Shown: one piece after another, positions 45,262 through 54,427 of the stretch
How positions within the stretch are numbered: position 1 is the first letter of the stretch
Layout of the letters: each line of letters starts with the position of its first letter
Assembly: GCF_038024105.1 (NCBI RefSeq)
Contig: NZ_CP150661.1
Location: 2,437,001 to 2,501,000 of the forward strand
DNA: 64,000 nt
Source of the DNA: Polaribacter butkevichii
GTDB taxonomy: Bacteria > Bacteroidota > Bacteroidia > Flavobacteriales > Flavobacteriaceae
Direction: 5' to 3'
Made by a program: the position numbers and the translations under genes
The notes under the pieces: model-generated
Told to the model about the DNA's origin: nothing
What the model saw: the letters and a program-made list of their open reading frames with translations, nothing else
The model's database searches: none

Positions 45262-46614
45262 CTAATTTAAAATTTTAATTTCTATTCTTCTATTTTCTTT
45301 GTGCTCTTCTTTACTACAAGAATTACATGGAGAACAATAATGCAAAGGAGAATTTTCTCCGAGTCCATTTACAAAAATTTGAGATTTTGAAACTCCGTTT
45401 TTTATGAGGTAATTCTTCACAGAATTAGCTCTCCTTTCAGATAATCTTTGGTTGGAATCTAAATTCCCTAAACAATCTGTATACCCTGTAATCATAAACT
45501 TTTTGTTAGGCATCTTTTTAACCACTGAAACAGCATTATTTAATACAGAATAAAATTCTGTTTTAATTATAGCTTTTGATGTATCAAATTGAATACCTCT
45601 TAAAGAAAGGTTTAAGGCATCTAGTTCATTTTCTTGAACTATTTTTTTAGACACTTCACTTGAGCAACCATTATTTTTTTGTTCTCCTTTAACCAAAGGA
45701 CATTTATCAATACCATCAGCTACACCATCATTATCTGTATCTAATGCTCTTCCGGCACCATCCACCACTGCGTTACTTAAAGTGTTTGGTTCTTTATCAA
45801 ACTCATTGACTACACCATCATTATCATCATCGTTTAAATCTAAAATTTTATTAACTGGTTTATTTAATTCTTGTTTACTTAAAGCATCTTTTAACCTAAG
45901 TTCATAAGGGTCTGACCAAACTAATTTTTCTTTTGTTCCGAAATGATAAGTTATACCAATACTTGCTGTAAGTAGTCTTTCTTCAGAAACAGAAACGTTT
46001 GTTTTTTTAACGCCATCAAACATATCTCTACCTGAATGTAAAAAATTGGCTCTTGCAGAAATATCGAATTTCTTGTTAAGTTTTCGAGATATAATAGCAC
46101 CACCTTGAACGTATAAACCTCGCCAAGGACCATCATTTTTAAATTCTGTAGTTATATTGGTTTTTGTATTAGTTACCCTAGATGTAAAATCCATTATACC
46201 TAACCCAGCATAAGCATACAAATTCCATTTTCTTTTACTTTGTAAATCGCCTCTTCTAAAAACTGAATTAAGATTTATCAAACCATTTACAGAAAGACCT
46301 ACATATTTAGTATTCCCATTCATGTTTCGTGTTCCATTTGTCTGTTTTGTTTTACCAAATTGCAGTAATGTTTCTAAACCAAAACCATGGTTAAACCATT
46401 TTGTAGCTCCTATTTGTGCATCAACACCAAACTTAAAAGCAGTTTCATCTGTTCTTAAATCTCCGGTATAAATAGAACTAGGGCCAACAAAGAGGCTTAA
46501 TGCCCAAGAATCATATTGACTTTCTCCATTCATAAATTTGTTTTCTTTTGTTTGCGCATTGGTAACTCCCAATGTTAAAATAAATAAGTAAGTGTAAAAT
46601 TTTTTCATTTTCAT
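45262..46614 (-). CDS. OmpA family outer membrane protein with thrombospondin type 3 repeats
   Basis: The ATG at 46614 gives a signal peptide (FYTYLFILTLGVTNAQ) and about 450 residues; the frame is open to a GTG at 46677, which I reject. An N-terminal beta-barrel-like region is followed by calcium-type TSP3 repeats (LNDDDNDGVVNEFD, DTDNDGVADGIDKCP). A C-terminal OmpA domain with peptidoglycan-binding residues follows (FMITGYTDCLGNLDSNQRLSERR). A CSPCNSCS Cys cluster sits in the OmpA domain. It links outer membrane and cell wall. Confidence 0.9.
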   Translation of the reverse strand: MKMKKFYTYLFILTLGVTNAQTKENKFMNGESQYDSWALSLFVGPSSIYTGDLRTDETAFKFGVDAQIGATKWFNHGFGLETLLQFGKTKQTNGTRNMNGNTKYVGLSVNGLINLNSVFRRGDLQSKRKWNLYAYAGLGIMDFTSRVTNTKTNITTEFKNDGPWRGLYVQGGAIISRKLNKKFDISARANFLHSGRDMFDGVKKTNVSVSEERLLTASIGITYHFGTKEKLVWSDPYELRLKDALSKQELNKPVNKILDLNDDDNDGVVNEFDKEPNTLSNAVVDGAGRALDTDNDGVADGIDKCPLVKGEQKNNGCSSEVSKKIVQENELDALNLSLRGIQFDTSKAIIKTEFYSVLNNAVSVVKKMPNKKFMITGYTDCLGNLDSNQRLSERRANSVKNYLIKNGVSKSQIFVNGLGENSPLHYCSPCNSCSKEEHKENRRIEIKILN

Positions 46615-46697
46615 AGCATGTTTTTTATTGATTACAAAAGTGTGTGTAATTATAAAAACACCTACAAGGATAAACACTATAAATTAAAAAGGAAATA

Positions 46698-46740
46698 ATA
46701 CATAAGAATTTTATGTATAAGAAAATTATGTATATATTTG
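46698..46740 (+). promoter_or_regulatory. Putative PadR operator and padR -7 box
   Basis: ATACATAA (46698-46705) and TTATGTAT (46711-46718) are inverted around 5 bp. TTATGTAT recurs at 46726-46733, 15 bp on. The last copy runs into TATATTTG (46733-46740), a -7 box pointing to padR. ACAT/ATGT half-sites suit PadR regulators. Confidence 0.55.
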
Positions 46741-46750
46741 TATTTAAGAA

Positions 46751-46820
46751 ATTGTCACAACAAAGAACAAAGCAATCTGTTTTTAATGATAAGATTGCTT
46801 GGTAAACTTGCAATGACAAT
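46751..46820 (-). repeat. Degenerate copy of the GTCATTGCGAGG palindrome
   Basis: Outer arms ATTGTCA/TGACAAT and inner arms AGCAATCT/AGATTGCT are kept. Reversed, it aligns with 6327-6406 through GCAATCTTA and AAAAACAGATTGCTT. It lies in the padR leader. Confidence 0.65.
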
Positions 46821-46858
46821 TAAACAAATAAACAGTTACACGATTACACGTCAATAAA

Positions 46859-47197
46859 ATGGGAAATCAGAAATTATATAAAGGGTCTTTACAAACCATC
46901 ATTTTAAAGTTATTAGAAACAAACGATAAAATGTATGGTTACGAGATTACTCAAAAAGTAAAAGAATTAACCAAAGGCGAATTAAAAATTACCGAGGGTG
47001 CCTTGTATCCTGCATTACACAAACTAGAAGCCGATGGTTTGTTAGATGTAGAGGTTGCAAAAGTTGGTAACCGACTTAGGAAATATTACAAGTTAACAGA
47101 AATCGGCACCAAAGAAACAGCCAACAAGTTGGATGAAATGCAAGAGTTTTTAAAAACGATGCAACAATTGGTGAATCCTAAATTTAGTTTGGAGTAA
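46859..47197 (+). CDS. PadR family transcriptional regulator
   Basis: The 112-residue protein is a typical short PadR winged helix: LYKGSLQTIILKLLE, then MYGYEITQKVKE, LKITEGALYPALHKLEADGLL, and RLRKYYKLTEIG, with a C-terminal dimer helix. PadR proteins usually repress an adjacent transporter operon. It is the first gene of a run ending in an ABC exporter, and the palindromes at 46698-46733 may be its operator. Confidence 0.94.
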   Translation: MGNQKLYKGSLQTIILKLLETNDKMYGYEITQKVKELTKGELKITEGALYPALHKLEADGLLDVEVAKVGNRLRKYYKLTEIGTKETANKLDEMQEFLKTMQQLVNPKFSLE

Positions 47198-47209
47198 AAA
47201 AATTTAGCT

Positions 47210-47860
47210 ATGGAATTAAACAAAGAACAACTACAAAGAGTAGAACATTATTTAAACCTTAAAAACATTACTTATATTGATGTTCGTTTAGAGGTTTTAG
47301 ATCATATTGTTTCTGATATAGAAACGAAAATGACAGAAGAAAATCTTGATTTTGAAACCGTCTTTTATAACGTTACAAATAAATGGAATACCCAGTTAAA
47401 AGAAACTTCTAGTTGGCTTTTTGGTGTAGGTTTTTCTGCTCCAAAAATAATATTAGAAAAAGCAAAAAAGAGTTTTAAAAAATGGTTTTTCTTGATGCCA
47501 GCATCTTATTTACTATCATATTTTTTAATAAATAAAATGGATTTTCTATATTCTATAAATATAGAAAATAGCCTCAATTTAGTTTTTCAAATTGTTACTG
47601 TTTTAACTGTTGTATTGTTTGTTTTTCTATTGATTTCAAAAAATAAAAAAAGAACAACTTATAGTTTTATCTTAAAAACTCAAGGTTTAAATATTTTATT
47701 AGGAGCCATTCTTTTAATAGACTTCGATTTTTTTAATAGAAAAGGACATCTTAATCCCTTTCAAGTTGGACTTTTATTCTCTTTTATTTTGGGAACTTAT
47801 ATTTATTACCATTTCTATAAAAAACACCAAGAAGCTATTCAAAAATATAAAATTTCATAA
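47210..47860 (+). CDS. PadR-operon membrane protein, paralogue 1 of 3
   Basis: The 216-residue protein has a soluble helical N-terminus with ITYIDVRLEVLDHIVSDIE, then about four membrane segments. The motif Y-x-DV-x-x-E-x-x-DH recurs in the next two genes, so the three are tandem paralogues. Helical domains of this kind are often fused to or encoded beside PadR regulators and may relay membrane signals; that is inference. It starts 12 bp after padR. Confidence 0.72.
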   Translation: MELNKEQLQRVEHYLNLKNITYIDVRLEVLDHIVSDIETKMTEENLDFETVFYNVTNKWNTQLKETSSWLFGVGFSAPKIILEKAKKSFKKWFFLMPASYLLSYFLINKMDFLYSINIENSLNLVFQIVTVLTVVLFVFLLISKNKKRTTYSFILKTQGLNILLGAILLIDFDFFNRKGHLNPFQVGLLFSFILGTYIYYHFYKKHQEAIQKYKIS

Positions 47861-47862
47861 CT

Positions 47863-48540
47863 ATGGAACTTTCTAACGAACAACTCTTACAAATAGACAA
47901 TTACATTTTTTCTTGCGGAATAAAATACTGTGATGTTAGAACAGAAATTGTAGACCATTTTGCTAATATCTTAGAAGAAAAATTAGCTAAAAACCCTACT
48001 CTTAATTTTAAGCAAGAAATTAAAAATATACATAGAAATTTTTCTGATAAAGGTTTTAATAAATTACTAAAAGAGAAGACAAAATCAGTACATAAAAAAT
48101 TCTACAAACAATCTTTTAAGCATTTAATTACTTTTTTTAAACTACCTAAAATCATCATTACGGGTGTTTTATCTTACGGGTTATTTTTGATAATGAATTT
48201 TATTAACGATAAAGAGAATTTTTTCTTTTGGACTTATACTTTTTTACTATTTCTAATTGTTAGAATTTTCTACCAAAGCTTTAAAACTAAAAAACAACAA
48301 AAAGAACGCTTCTTAGTTTTAAACAAAACGAATAACTTTTTACAATTGTTTAACGTCATTTTTATTTCTTTTAATTTTCTAACGAATCTTAGAAGTGATG
48401 AAAGCTTTTTAAACCCGATACATAATAACATTCAATTAAGCGTTTTTATATTGTTATTGTTGTTTTATTGGTCTGGAGAAAATATTTTTTATCAGAATAA
48501 AAAAATGGTAAAAGAGCAATATCCAAATGTAAGTATATAA
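47863..48540 (+). CDS. PadR-operon membrane protein, paralogue 2 of 3
   Basis: The 225-residue protein repeats the layout of its upstream neighbour: MELSNEQL start, IKYCDVRTEIVDHFANILE, then FKLPKIIITG leading into four hydrophobic segments. It begins 2 bp after the previous stop and ends 3 bp before the next start, so it is translated from the same mRNA. No enzymatic motif is seen. Confidence 0.72.
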   Translation: MELSNEQLLQIDNYIFSCGIKYCDVRTEIVDHFANILEEKLAKNPTLNFKQEIKNIHRNFSDKGFNKLLKEKTKSVHKKFYKQSFKHLITFFKLPKIIITGVLSYGLFLIMNFINDKENFFFWTYTFLLFLIVRIFYQSFKTKKQQKERFLVLNKTNNFLQLFNVIFISFNFLTNLRSDESFLNPIHNNIQLSVFILLLLFYWSGENIFYQNKKMVKEQYPNVSI

Positions 48541-48543
48541 ACT

Positions 48544-49242
48544 ATGCAGTTAACCCAATCTCACATAGAAGAACTCTACAAATTCACCAGAAAACATTAT
48601 GTATATCACTACGATGTGCAAACAGAATTAGTAGATCATTTAGCAAATGATATTGAAAGTATTTGGGTGGCGCAGCCACAACTATCATTTGACGATGCTC
48701 GGGATGCATCTTTTAAAAAATTTGGCATTTTTGGTTTTATGGATGTTGTAGAAAGCAGACAAAAAGCAATGAATAAACGCTATTGGAAAATAATTTTACG
48801 TTTTGCAAAAGAGTGGTTTACAGTACCTAAAATAGTGGTTACTTCCGCTATTTTTTTAACTTTTTACCTTGCTTTATCACTACCTTTTTCAATATATGTT
48901 TTGATGGCTGCTATTTTAGGTTTGGCTATTCACGAAATGATCAAAACAGCTATTACAAGAAGGAAACACAAAATAAAAGTCAAGAAAAAAGAAAACATCT
49001 TTTTACTAGAAGCTATGATTGGAGAAACAAGAAGTACTTTTACTTTAATAACATTTGTTAATCTTTTTAATATTATTAACCTTACTCAAATAGATTTTAA
49101 TACGTTAAATAATTATTGGTTGCTCTTTATTGCCGCCTTAGCAACTTTCTTTGCTATTACGTCTTACATTACCTCTATAATCATTCCTCAGAAAGCAGAA
49201 GAATTATTAAGAGAAACGTATCCAGAATATAAAATATCTTAA
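48544..49242 (+). CDS. PadR-operon membrane protein, paralogue 3 of 3
   Basis: The 232-residue protein has YHYDVQTELVDHLANDIES and FTVPKIVVTSA, closest to paralogue 2, then about four membrane helices. It also has a basic cytoplasmic loop (TRRKHKIKVKKKE). It is followed after 61 bp by the ABC permease. Together with its paralogues it probably senses or regulates for the exporter, but this is not shown. Confidence 0.72.
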   Translation: MQLTQSHIEELYKFTRKHYVYHYDVQTELVDHLANDIESIWVAQPQLSFDDARDASFKKFGIFGFMDVVESRQKAMNKRYWKIILRFAKEWFTVPKIVVTSAIFLTFYLALSLPFSIYVLMAAILGLAIHEMIKTAITRRKHKIKVKKKENIFLLEAMIGETRSTFTLITFVNLFNIINLTQIDFNTLNNYWLLFIAALATFFAITSYITSIIIPQKAEELLRETYPEYKIS

Positions 49243-49303
49243 ATTTCTGTAACAAAATCGTTTTATAAACTACTTATTATCAATCGAACTAATTAACCAA
49301 CTT

Positions 49304-50770
49304 ATGATTTCACACTTTTTAAAATTAGAATGGAAACAATTTACACGGTCTGCTTCCTTCGGTAAAAGTATTGGCGTAAAAATTTTGATGGGCTTTTTTG
49401 CTCTGTACTTTATTTTAATGTTTTTAGGTTTAGGGATTGGAGGCTTTTTTATGGTAAAAGAACAATTTCCAAATCAAGATCCTTTAGTGGTTGTAAATAG
49501 TTTTTTACTCTTTGCAATTACAGGAGATTTAATTTTTAGGTACCTAATGCAAAATTTACCAATAATGAATATTAAACCATTGTTGGTCTTACCCGTTAAA
49601 AAAAATACCATTGTACATTATGTCTTGGTAAAATCGTCTTTTTCGTTTTTTAACATTATGAGTTTGTTTTTTTACATTCCGTTTTCTCTAGTTTTAATTA
49701 AAGAAGGCTATGTAACAGAAGGCGTTTTAGGATGGTTATTACTAATGCTTTTATTAATTCAATCTGCTAACTTTTTAAATTTTTTAATCAATAAAAACAA
49801 TGTTGCTTTTGGAGCTTTATTGGTCATTTTATTAGGTGGTTTCTTAGTGCAGCGTTATGAAATTTTTAATATAGCAGGCTTTATTGGTCAAGGTTTCGAT
49901 TTTATTTATCACAACCCAATTTATAGTTTTTTAGGTTTTATTTTACTTGCAGTTTTATATCAACTAAACTATAAACAACTAAGAAACCAAGTCTATTTAG
50001 ACCAAGCAGTTGCAACCAAAGTAAAAGAAGCAAACTCGTCTGATTTATCTTGGGCGGATAAGTTAGGAGATGTTGCGCCATTTATAAAAAACGACCTGCG
50101 CTTAATAACAAGAAATAAAAGAACAAAATCTTCCTTTTTTATCTTAATTATTGGTTTGTTGTATGGTTTATTCTTTTATCCACAAGCTGCCTATAAAGAC
50201 ATGGCTTTTATGTATGTTTTGGTCGGAATCTTTTCTACAGGAACATTTTTAATCAATTTTGGACAATTTATTCCTGCCTGGGACAGTGGTTATTACAATC
50301 TTTTAATGAGTCAGAATTTTAAATACGAGCGTTATTTAAAATCAAAATTTACGCTGATGACCGCTAGTATTATCATTTTATTTCTTCTTGGTATACCTTA
50401 TGTATATTTTGGATGGAAAATTTTAGTAGTACATTTTGCAGCCATGATTTACAATATTGGCGTAAACACACATGTAATTTTATACGGAGGTTCCTTTAAC
50501 CGAAAGAAAATAAATTTAGATGAAAAAGCAGCTTTTAATTATCAAGGAACAGGAGCAGTACAATGGTTAATAGGTATTCCTTTAATGTTTGTACCCATGG
50601 GACTTTTTGGTTTGATAAACTGGTTAGTTAGCTTTGAAGTTGCCGTAATTGTTTTAGCAGGCCTAGGCTTTATAGGTGTTGCTTTACATAAAAAATTAAT
50701 GGCAGCAATCACCAAAAAATATGTTGCATCAAAATACATAATGATTCATTCTTTTAAACAAGAAAATTAA
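49304..50770 (+). CDS. ABC-2 type permease, DUF5687-like
   Basis: The 488-residue membrane protein has about eleven hydrophobic segments and starts SHFLKLEWKQFTRSASFGKS, as do DUF5687 proteins of Flavobacteriia that pair with a single ATPase. It lies 11 bp upstream of the ATPase gene. The substrate is unknown; exporters under PadR control often handle drugs, lipids or peptides. Confidence 0.85.
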   Translation: MISHFLKLEWKQFTRSASFGKSIGVKILMGFFALYFILMFLGLGIGGFFMVKEQFPNQDPLVVVNSFLLFAITGDLIFRYLMQNLPIMNIKPLLVLPVKKNTIVHYVLVKSSFSFFNIMSLFFYIPFSLVLIKEGYVTEGVLGWLLLMLLLIQSANFLNFLINKNNVAFGALLVILLGGFLVQRYEIFNIAGFIGQGFDFIYHNPIYSFLGFILLAVLYQLNYKQLRNQVYLDQAVATKVKEANSSDLSWADKLGDVAPFIKNDLRLITRNKRTKSSFFILIIGLLYGLFFYPQAAYKDMAFMYVLVGIFSTGTFLINFGQFIPAWDSGYYNLLMSQNFKYERYLKSKFTLMTASIIILFLLGIPYVYFGWKILVVHFAAMIYNIGVNTHVILYGGSFNRKKINLDEKAAFNYQGTGAVQWLIGIPLMFVPMGLFGLINWLVSFEVAVIVLAGLGFIGVALHKKLMAAITKKYVASKYIMIHSFKQEN

Positions 50771-50781
50771 TTTACAAAACA

Positions 50782-51477
50782 ATGATACAAACTACACAAC
50801 TTTCAAAAAAATACGGAAAAGTAGCAGTACTAAACATAGATTCATTAGAAATTCCAACAGGTCAAAGTTTTGGTTTAGTAGGAAATAATGGCGCAGGAAA
50901 AACCACTTATTTTAATATTCTTTTAGATTTAATAAGACCTACTACAGGAGCAATTGTAAATCATGATATACAAGTAAACCAAAGTGAAGACTGGAAAAAC
51001 TTTACAGGTTCTTTTATTGATGAATCTTTTTTAATTGGTTACTTAACCCCAGAAGAATATTTTGAATTTGTTGGTGATTTAAGAGGCATGAATAAAGCTG
51101 ACATTGCTACCTTTTTAACTCAATTTAATGATTTTTTTAACGAAGAAATCATCGGTAAGAAAAAATATTTAAGAGATTTAAGTAAAGGAAATCAGAAAAA
51201 AGTAGGCATTGTTGCCGCCTTAATGGGAAACCCAAAAGTGGTTATTTTAGACGAACCTTTTGCTAATTTAGATCCAACAACACAAATACGCTTAAAAACA
51301 ATCATTAAAACACTAACCGAAAATAGAGAAATTACCGTTTTAATTTCTAGTCACGATTTAACACATGTAACAGAAGTTTGCGAACGAATTGTAGTTTTAG
51401 ACAAAGGAAATGTAGTGAAAGATATAGAAACATCTACAGCAACTTTAAAAGAATTAGAAAGCTATTTTTCTGTATAA
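50782..51477 (+). CDS. ABC transporter ATP-binding protein (exporter)
   Basis: The 231-residue ATPase has Walker A GNNGAGKTT near residue 37, signature LSKGNQKKVGIVAAL near residue 134 (LSKGN instead of LSGGQ, as in CcmA/drug exporters), Walker B VVILDEPFANLD, and the SSHD switch. It completes the exporter with the preceding permease and is the last gene of the PadR operon. Confidence 0.92.
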   Translation: MIQTTQLSKKYGKVAVLNIDSLEIPTGQSFGLVGNNGAGKTTYFNILLDLIRPTTGAIVNHDIQVNQSEDWKNFTGSFIDESFLIGYLTPEEYFEFVGDLRGMNKADIATFLTQFNDFFNEEIIGKKKYLRDLSKGNQKKVGIVAALMGNPKVVILDEPFANLDPTTQIRLKTIIKTLTENREITVLISSHDLTHVTEVCERIVVLDKGNVVKDIETSTATLKELESYFSV

Positions 51478-51605
51478 GCGTTCTATTCTTATTTTATTAC
51501 TATTTTTACACAATGATTTATACTATTTTTAAAAGAAAATAGTTGTAAATAAGAGTATTTAATACTCTCAACCTTTAAAAATTGTGTAACCAAATATTTA
51601 TTTGT

Positions 51606-53828
51606 GTGAAATATACTAAAAAAATAGTTTTACTTCTTTCTGTATTTACAGTTTTATACTCTTGTAGCACAAGAAAAGATACTTTAATTAGTAGAAATTG
51701 GCACGCTCTAAACACAAAATTTAATGTGTTATTTAATGGTCAGGAAGCTTTTAAAAAAGGTGTTAAAGAAATTAATGATGGTTATAAAGATGACTGGTTT
51801 CAACAATTACCTCTAGAACCTATTAAGTTTGAAGAAGATAAAATTATCATTCCTAATTTAAATTCTGGAATGGGGTCTGGTTTTAATGACAACAAAAAGG
51901 AAGAATCAAAAGCAACCACTCCTTTTGGTATTGCAGAAGAAAAAGCTGTAAAAGCAATCCAAAAACACGGAATGAATATTAACGATCTAGAGCGCAATAG
52001 GCAAATTGATGATGCTTATTTTTTATTAGGAAAGGCTCGTTATTACGAGCAACGTTTTATTCCTGCTTTAGAAGCTTTTAACTATGTAATAGCCACCTAT
52101 CCTGATGCAAACTTAATTGCAGAAACTAAAATTTGGAGAGCAAAAACAAACATTAGAATCGATAATGAAGAGTTTGCTATAGAATCTATGAATTTACTTC
52201 TTAAAATAAAAGACACTTTAGAAGCAGATTTACCAGAAGAAACGAAAGAACATGGTTACACAACCTTAGCCATGGCGTATATAAAAGCTGATAGTATACA
52301 AAATGCAAAAAAATACTTAATTAAAGCTACAGATATTTTAAAAGACAGAAACCAAGGAGCAAGAAACTTGTTTGTTTTAGGTCAGATTTATAGTTCAGAA
52401 AACAAAAAAGACTCTGCTTTATTGGCGTTTAACAAAATCATCAACTTTAAAAAAGCACCTTACAAATATAAAATGCATGCCCATATTGAGCTGGCAAAAA
52501 ACGCTACCAACGATTCTACTTCTGCTGCTATATTAGAAAAAATGTACGCATTAATTAAGGAAAGAGAAAATAGACCTTATTTAGACGAACTGAATTACCA
52601 AATTGGTTATTTGCACGAACAAAATGACAGTATAGAGTTAGCTGTAGATTTTTACAACAAATCTCTTAGAGCCGAATCTGACAATATAAAACAAAAAACA
52701 TTTACATACGAAAGACTTGGAAACATCAATTTTCAGAATTCAGAATATCTTGCAGCAAGTGCTTATTACGATAGTATTTTAAATATTGCTGTAGATACCC
52801 TAAATTTAAGATTTAGACGCATCAAAAGAAAACATAGAAACTTAGCCTCCTTAATTGATTTTGAAAAAACAGTTTCTAAAAATGATAGTATTTTAAGAAT
52901 TGTATCACTACCTAAATCAGAACAAGAAGCCTTTTTTCAAAAATATATTGATGATTTAAAAAAGAAAGACGAAGAAGCTGCCCAATTAAAGTTAAACCAG
53001 CAAGCTTTTGGAGATACTTTTGGTGGAAATATTTTAAAATCTAACAAAAAAGGAAAGTGGTATTTCTACAATACAGAATCATTAAATTATGGGAAAGCAG
53101 AATTTCAAAAAATTTGGGGAAACAGAGCCTTAGAAGATGATTGGAGATGGTCTTCTCAAATAAATTCAAACATTACAGATAACGATTCTATAACGGTAAA
53201 CAAAAAGAGTTCTCGTTACGATTTAGCAAGTTATTTAAAAACAATTCCTACTGAAAAAGAAAAAATTGACTCCTTACACTTAGAAAGAAACGAAGCATTG
53301 TATCAATTAGGAGTAATTTATAAAGAACAATTTAAAGACACTAAATTAGCAATTAATCGCTTAGAAAGAGTTGCTTCTTTAAACCCTAATAAAGAATTAA
53401 TTTTGCCAATTAACTGGCATTTATATCAAATATACACCAATTTAAATAATGACATAAAGGCTGCAAAACATAAAAATATAATTCTAACAGATTACTCTAC
53501 AACAAAGTTTGCACAAGTAATTAAAAACCCAAACAAACCTATTAAAGAAGAAATAGCTGTTAATAAAATTGAAGAATTGTACAAAGAAATGTACTATTTA
53601 TACAAAGAAGATAAGTTTGATGAAACAGTTACAAAAATAAATGAAATACTACCTACCATTCAAAATTCGAAATTAATTCCTAAATTCGAACTTTTAAAAG
53701 CATATGCTATAGGTAAGTACAAAGATAAAGAAGCTTACAAAATTGCGCTAGATTTTGTAGCTGTTAGCTATGGAAACACAGAAGAAGGAAAGAAAGCAAA
53801 AGAAATAGTTAACCAATTAAGTAAGTAA
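51606..53828 (+). CDS. porW: Type IX secretion / gliding lipoprotein PorW (SprE)
   Basis: PorW/SprE is needed for type IX secretion and gliding in Bacteroidota. The GTG at 51606 gives a lipoprotein signal (VLYSC, Cys20) and 740 residues; a TTG at 51582 is open but would spoil the signal. After it comes RKDTLISRNWHALNTKFNVLFNG, a family hallmark, then TPR-like helical repeats over much of the length. The link to bactofilin and ATP synthase genes downstream (1 bp gap) is a common flavobacterial arrangement. Confidence 0.9.
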   Translation: MKYTKKIVLLLSVFTVLYSCSTRKDTLISRNWHALNTKFNVLFNGQEAFKKGVKEINDGYKDDWFQQLPLEPIKFEEDKIIIPNLNSGMGSGFNDNKKEESKATTPFGIAEEKAVKAIQKHGMNINDLERNRQIDDAYFLLGKARYYEQRFIPALEAFNYVIATYPDANLIAETKIWRAKTNIRIDNEEFAIESMNLLLKIKDTLEADLPEETKEHGYTTLAMAYIKADSIQNAKKYLIKATDILKDRNQGARNLFVLGQIYSSENKKDSALLAFNKIINFKKAPYKYKMHAHIELAKNATNDSTSAAILEKMYALIKERENRPYLDELNYQIGYLHEQNDSIELAVDFYNKSLRAESDNIKQKTFTYERLGNINFQNSEYLAASAYYDSILNIAVDTLNLRFRRIKRKHRNLASLIDFEKTVSKNDSILRIVSLPKSEQEAFFQKYIDDLKKKDEEAAQLKLNQQAFGDTFGGNILKSNKKGKWYFYNTESLNYGKAEFQKIWGNRALEDDWRWSSQINSNITDNDSITVNKKSSRYDLASYLKTIPTEKEKIDSLHLERNEALYQLGVIYKEQFKDTKLAINRLERVASLNPNKELILPINWHLYQIYTNLNNDIKAAKHKNIILTDYSTTKFAQVIKNPNKPIKEEIAVNKIEELYKEMYYLYKEDKFDETVTKINEILPTIQNSKLIPKFELLKAYAIGKYKDKEAYKIALDFVAVSYGNTEEGKKAKEIVNQLSK

Positions 53829-53829
53829 A

Positions 53830-54243
53830 ATGTTTAGTAGTAAAACAAAAAAACCGCAAAAGAATAAAGTTATGGAAAGAAATGTTATAGCTAAAAACAC
53901 AACAATTGTTGGTGATATTAAATCTGATGGTGATTTTAGAATTGATGGATCTTTAGAAGGAACTTTAGTAACCAACGGTAGAGTTATTATTGGTGCAGAA
54001 GGTTTTATTAAAGGTAAAGTAGAGAGTGGCAACGCAGATATAGAAGGTAAATTCTCTGGACAACTTTTAGTATCGAACATTTTAACCGTAAAAGCAACTG
54101 CTAACATTTCTGGAGAAGTAGTAATTTCTAAACTTTCTGTAGAACCAGGCGCTTCTTTTAATGCAACTTGTACTATGAAAGGAACATTAAAAGAATTAAA
54201 AGCTAGTAATGAACAAAAAAGACTCTCAGAAAAGACCGCTTAA
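53830..54243 (+). CDS. Bactofilin (polymer-forming cytoskeletal protein)
   Basis: The 137-residue protein is a bactofilin: TTIVGDIKSDGDFRIDGSLEGTL, then repeated beta-helix turns rich in Gly (IIGAEGFIKGKV, ADIEGKFSGQLL, ANISGEVVI). It assembles into filaments at the membrane without nucleotide. It begins 1 bp after porW and its last 35 bp overlap the start of the AtpZ-like gene. Confidence 0.93.
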   Translation: MFSSKTKKPQKNKVMERNVIAKNTTIVGDIKSDGDFRIDGSLEGTLVTNGRVIIGAEGFIKGKVESGNADIEGKFSGQLLVSNILTVKATANISGEVVISKLSVEPGASFNATCTMKGTLKELKASNEQKRLSEKTA

Positions 54244-54427
54244 TAAAGCCATGCAACTCTCTGGAGCAGGTTTGCAAATGGGATTAACTATTTACCTAGG
54301 ATTTTTGTTAGGGGAATGGTTAGATAAAAAAATAGAGACTTCTTTTTTAAAAGAAACCATCACTTTATTAGCCATCTTTTTGGCCATGTATTCATTAATA
54401 AAACAAGCCAACAAAATTAATGATTAA
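54209..54427 (+). CDS. AtpZ/AtpI family ATP synthase accessory protein
   Basis: The 72-residue protein has two membrane helices with GAGLQMGLTIYLGFLLGEWLD, the AtpZ/AtpI hallmark. Such proteins are linked to magnesium supply or c-ring assembly for ATP synthase. It overlaps bactofilin by 35 bp and the next gene by 8 bp, which points to tight translational coupling. Confidence 0.87.
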   Translation: MNKKDSQKRPLNKAMQLSGAGLQMGLTIYLGFLLGEWLDKKIETSFLKETITLLAIFLAMYSLIKQANKIND

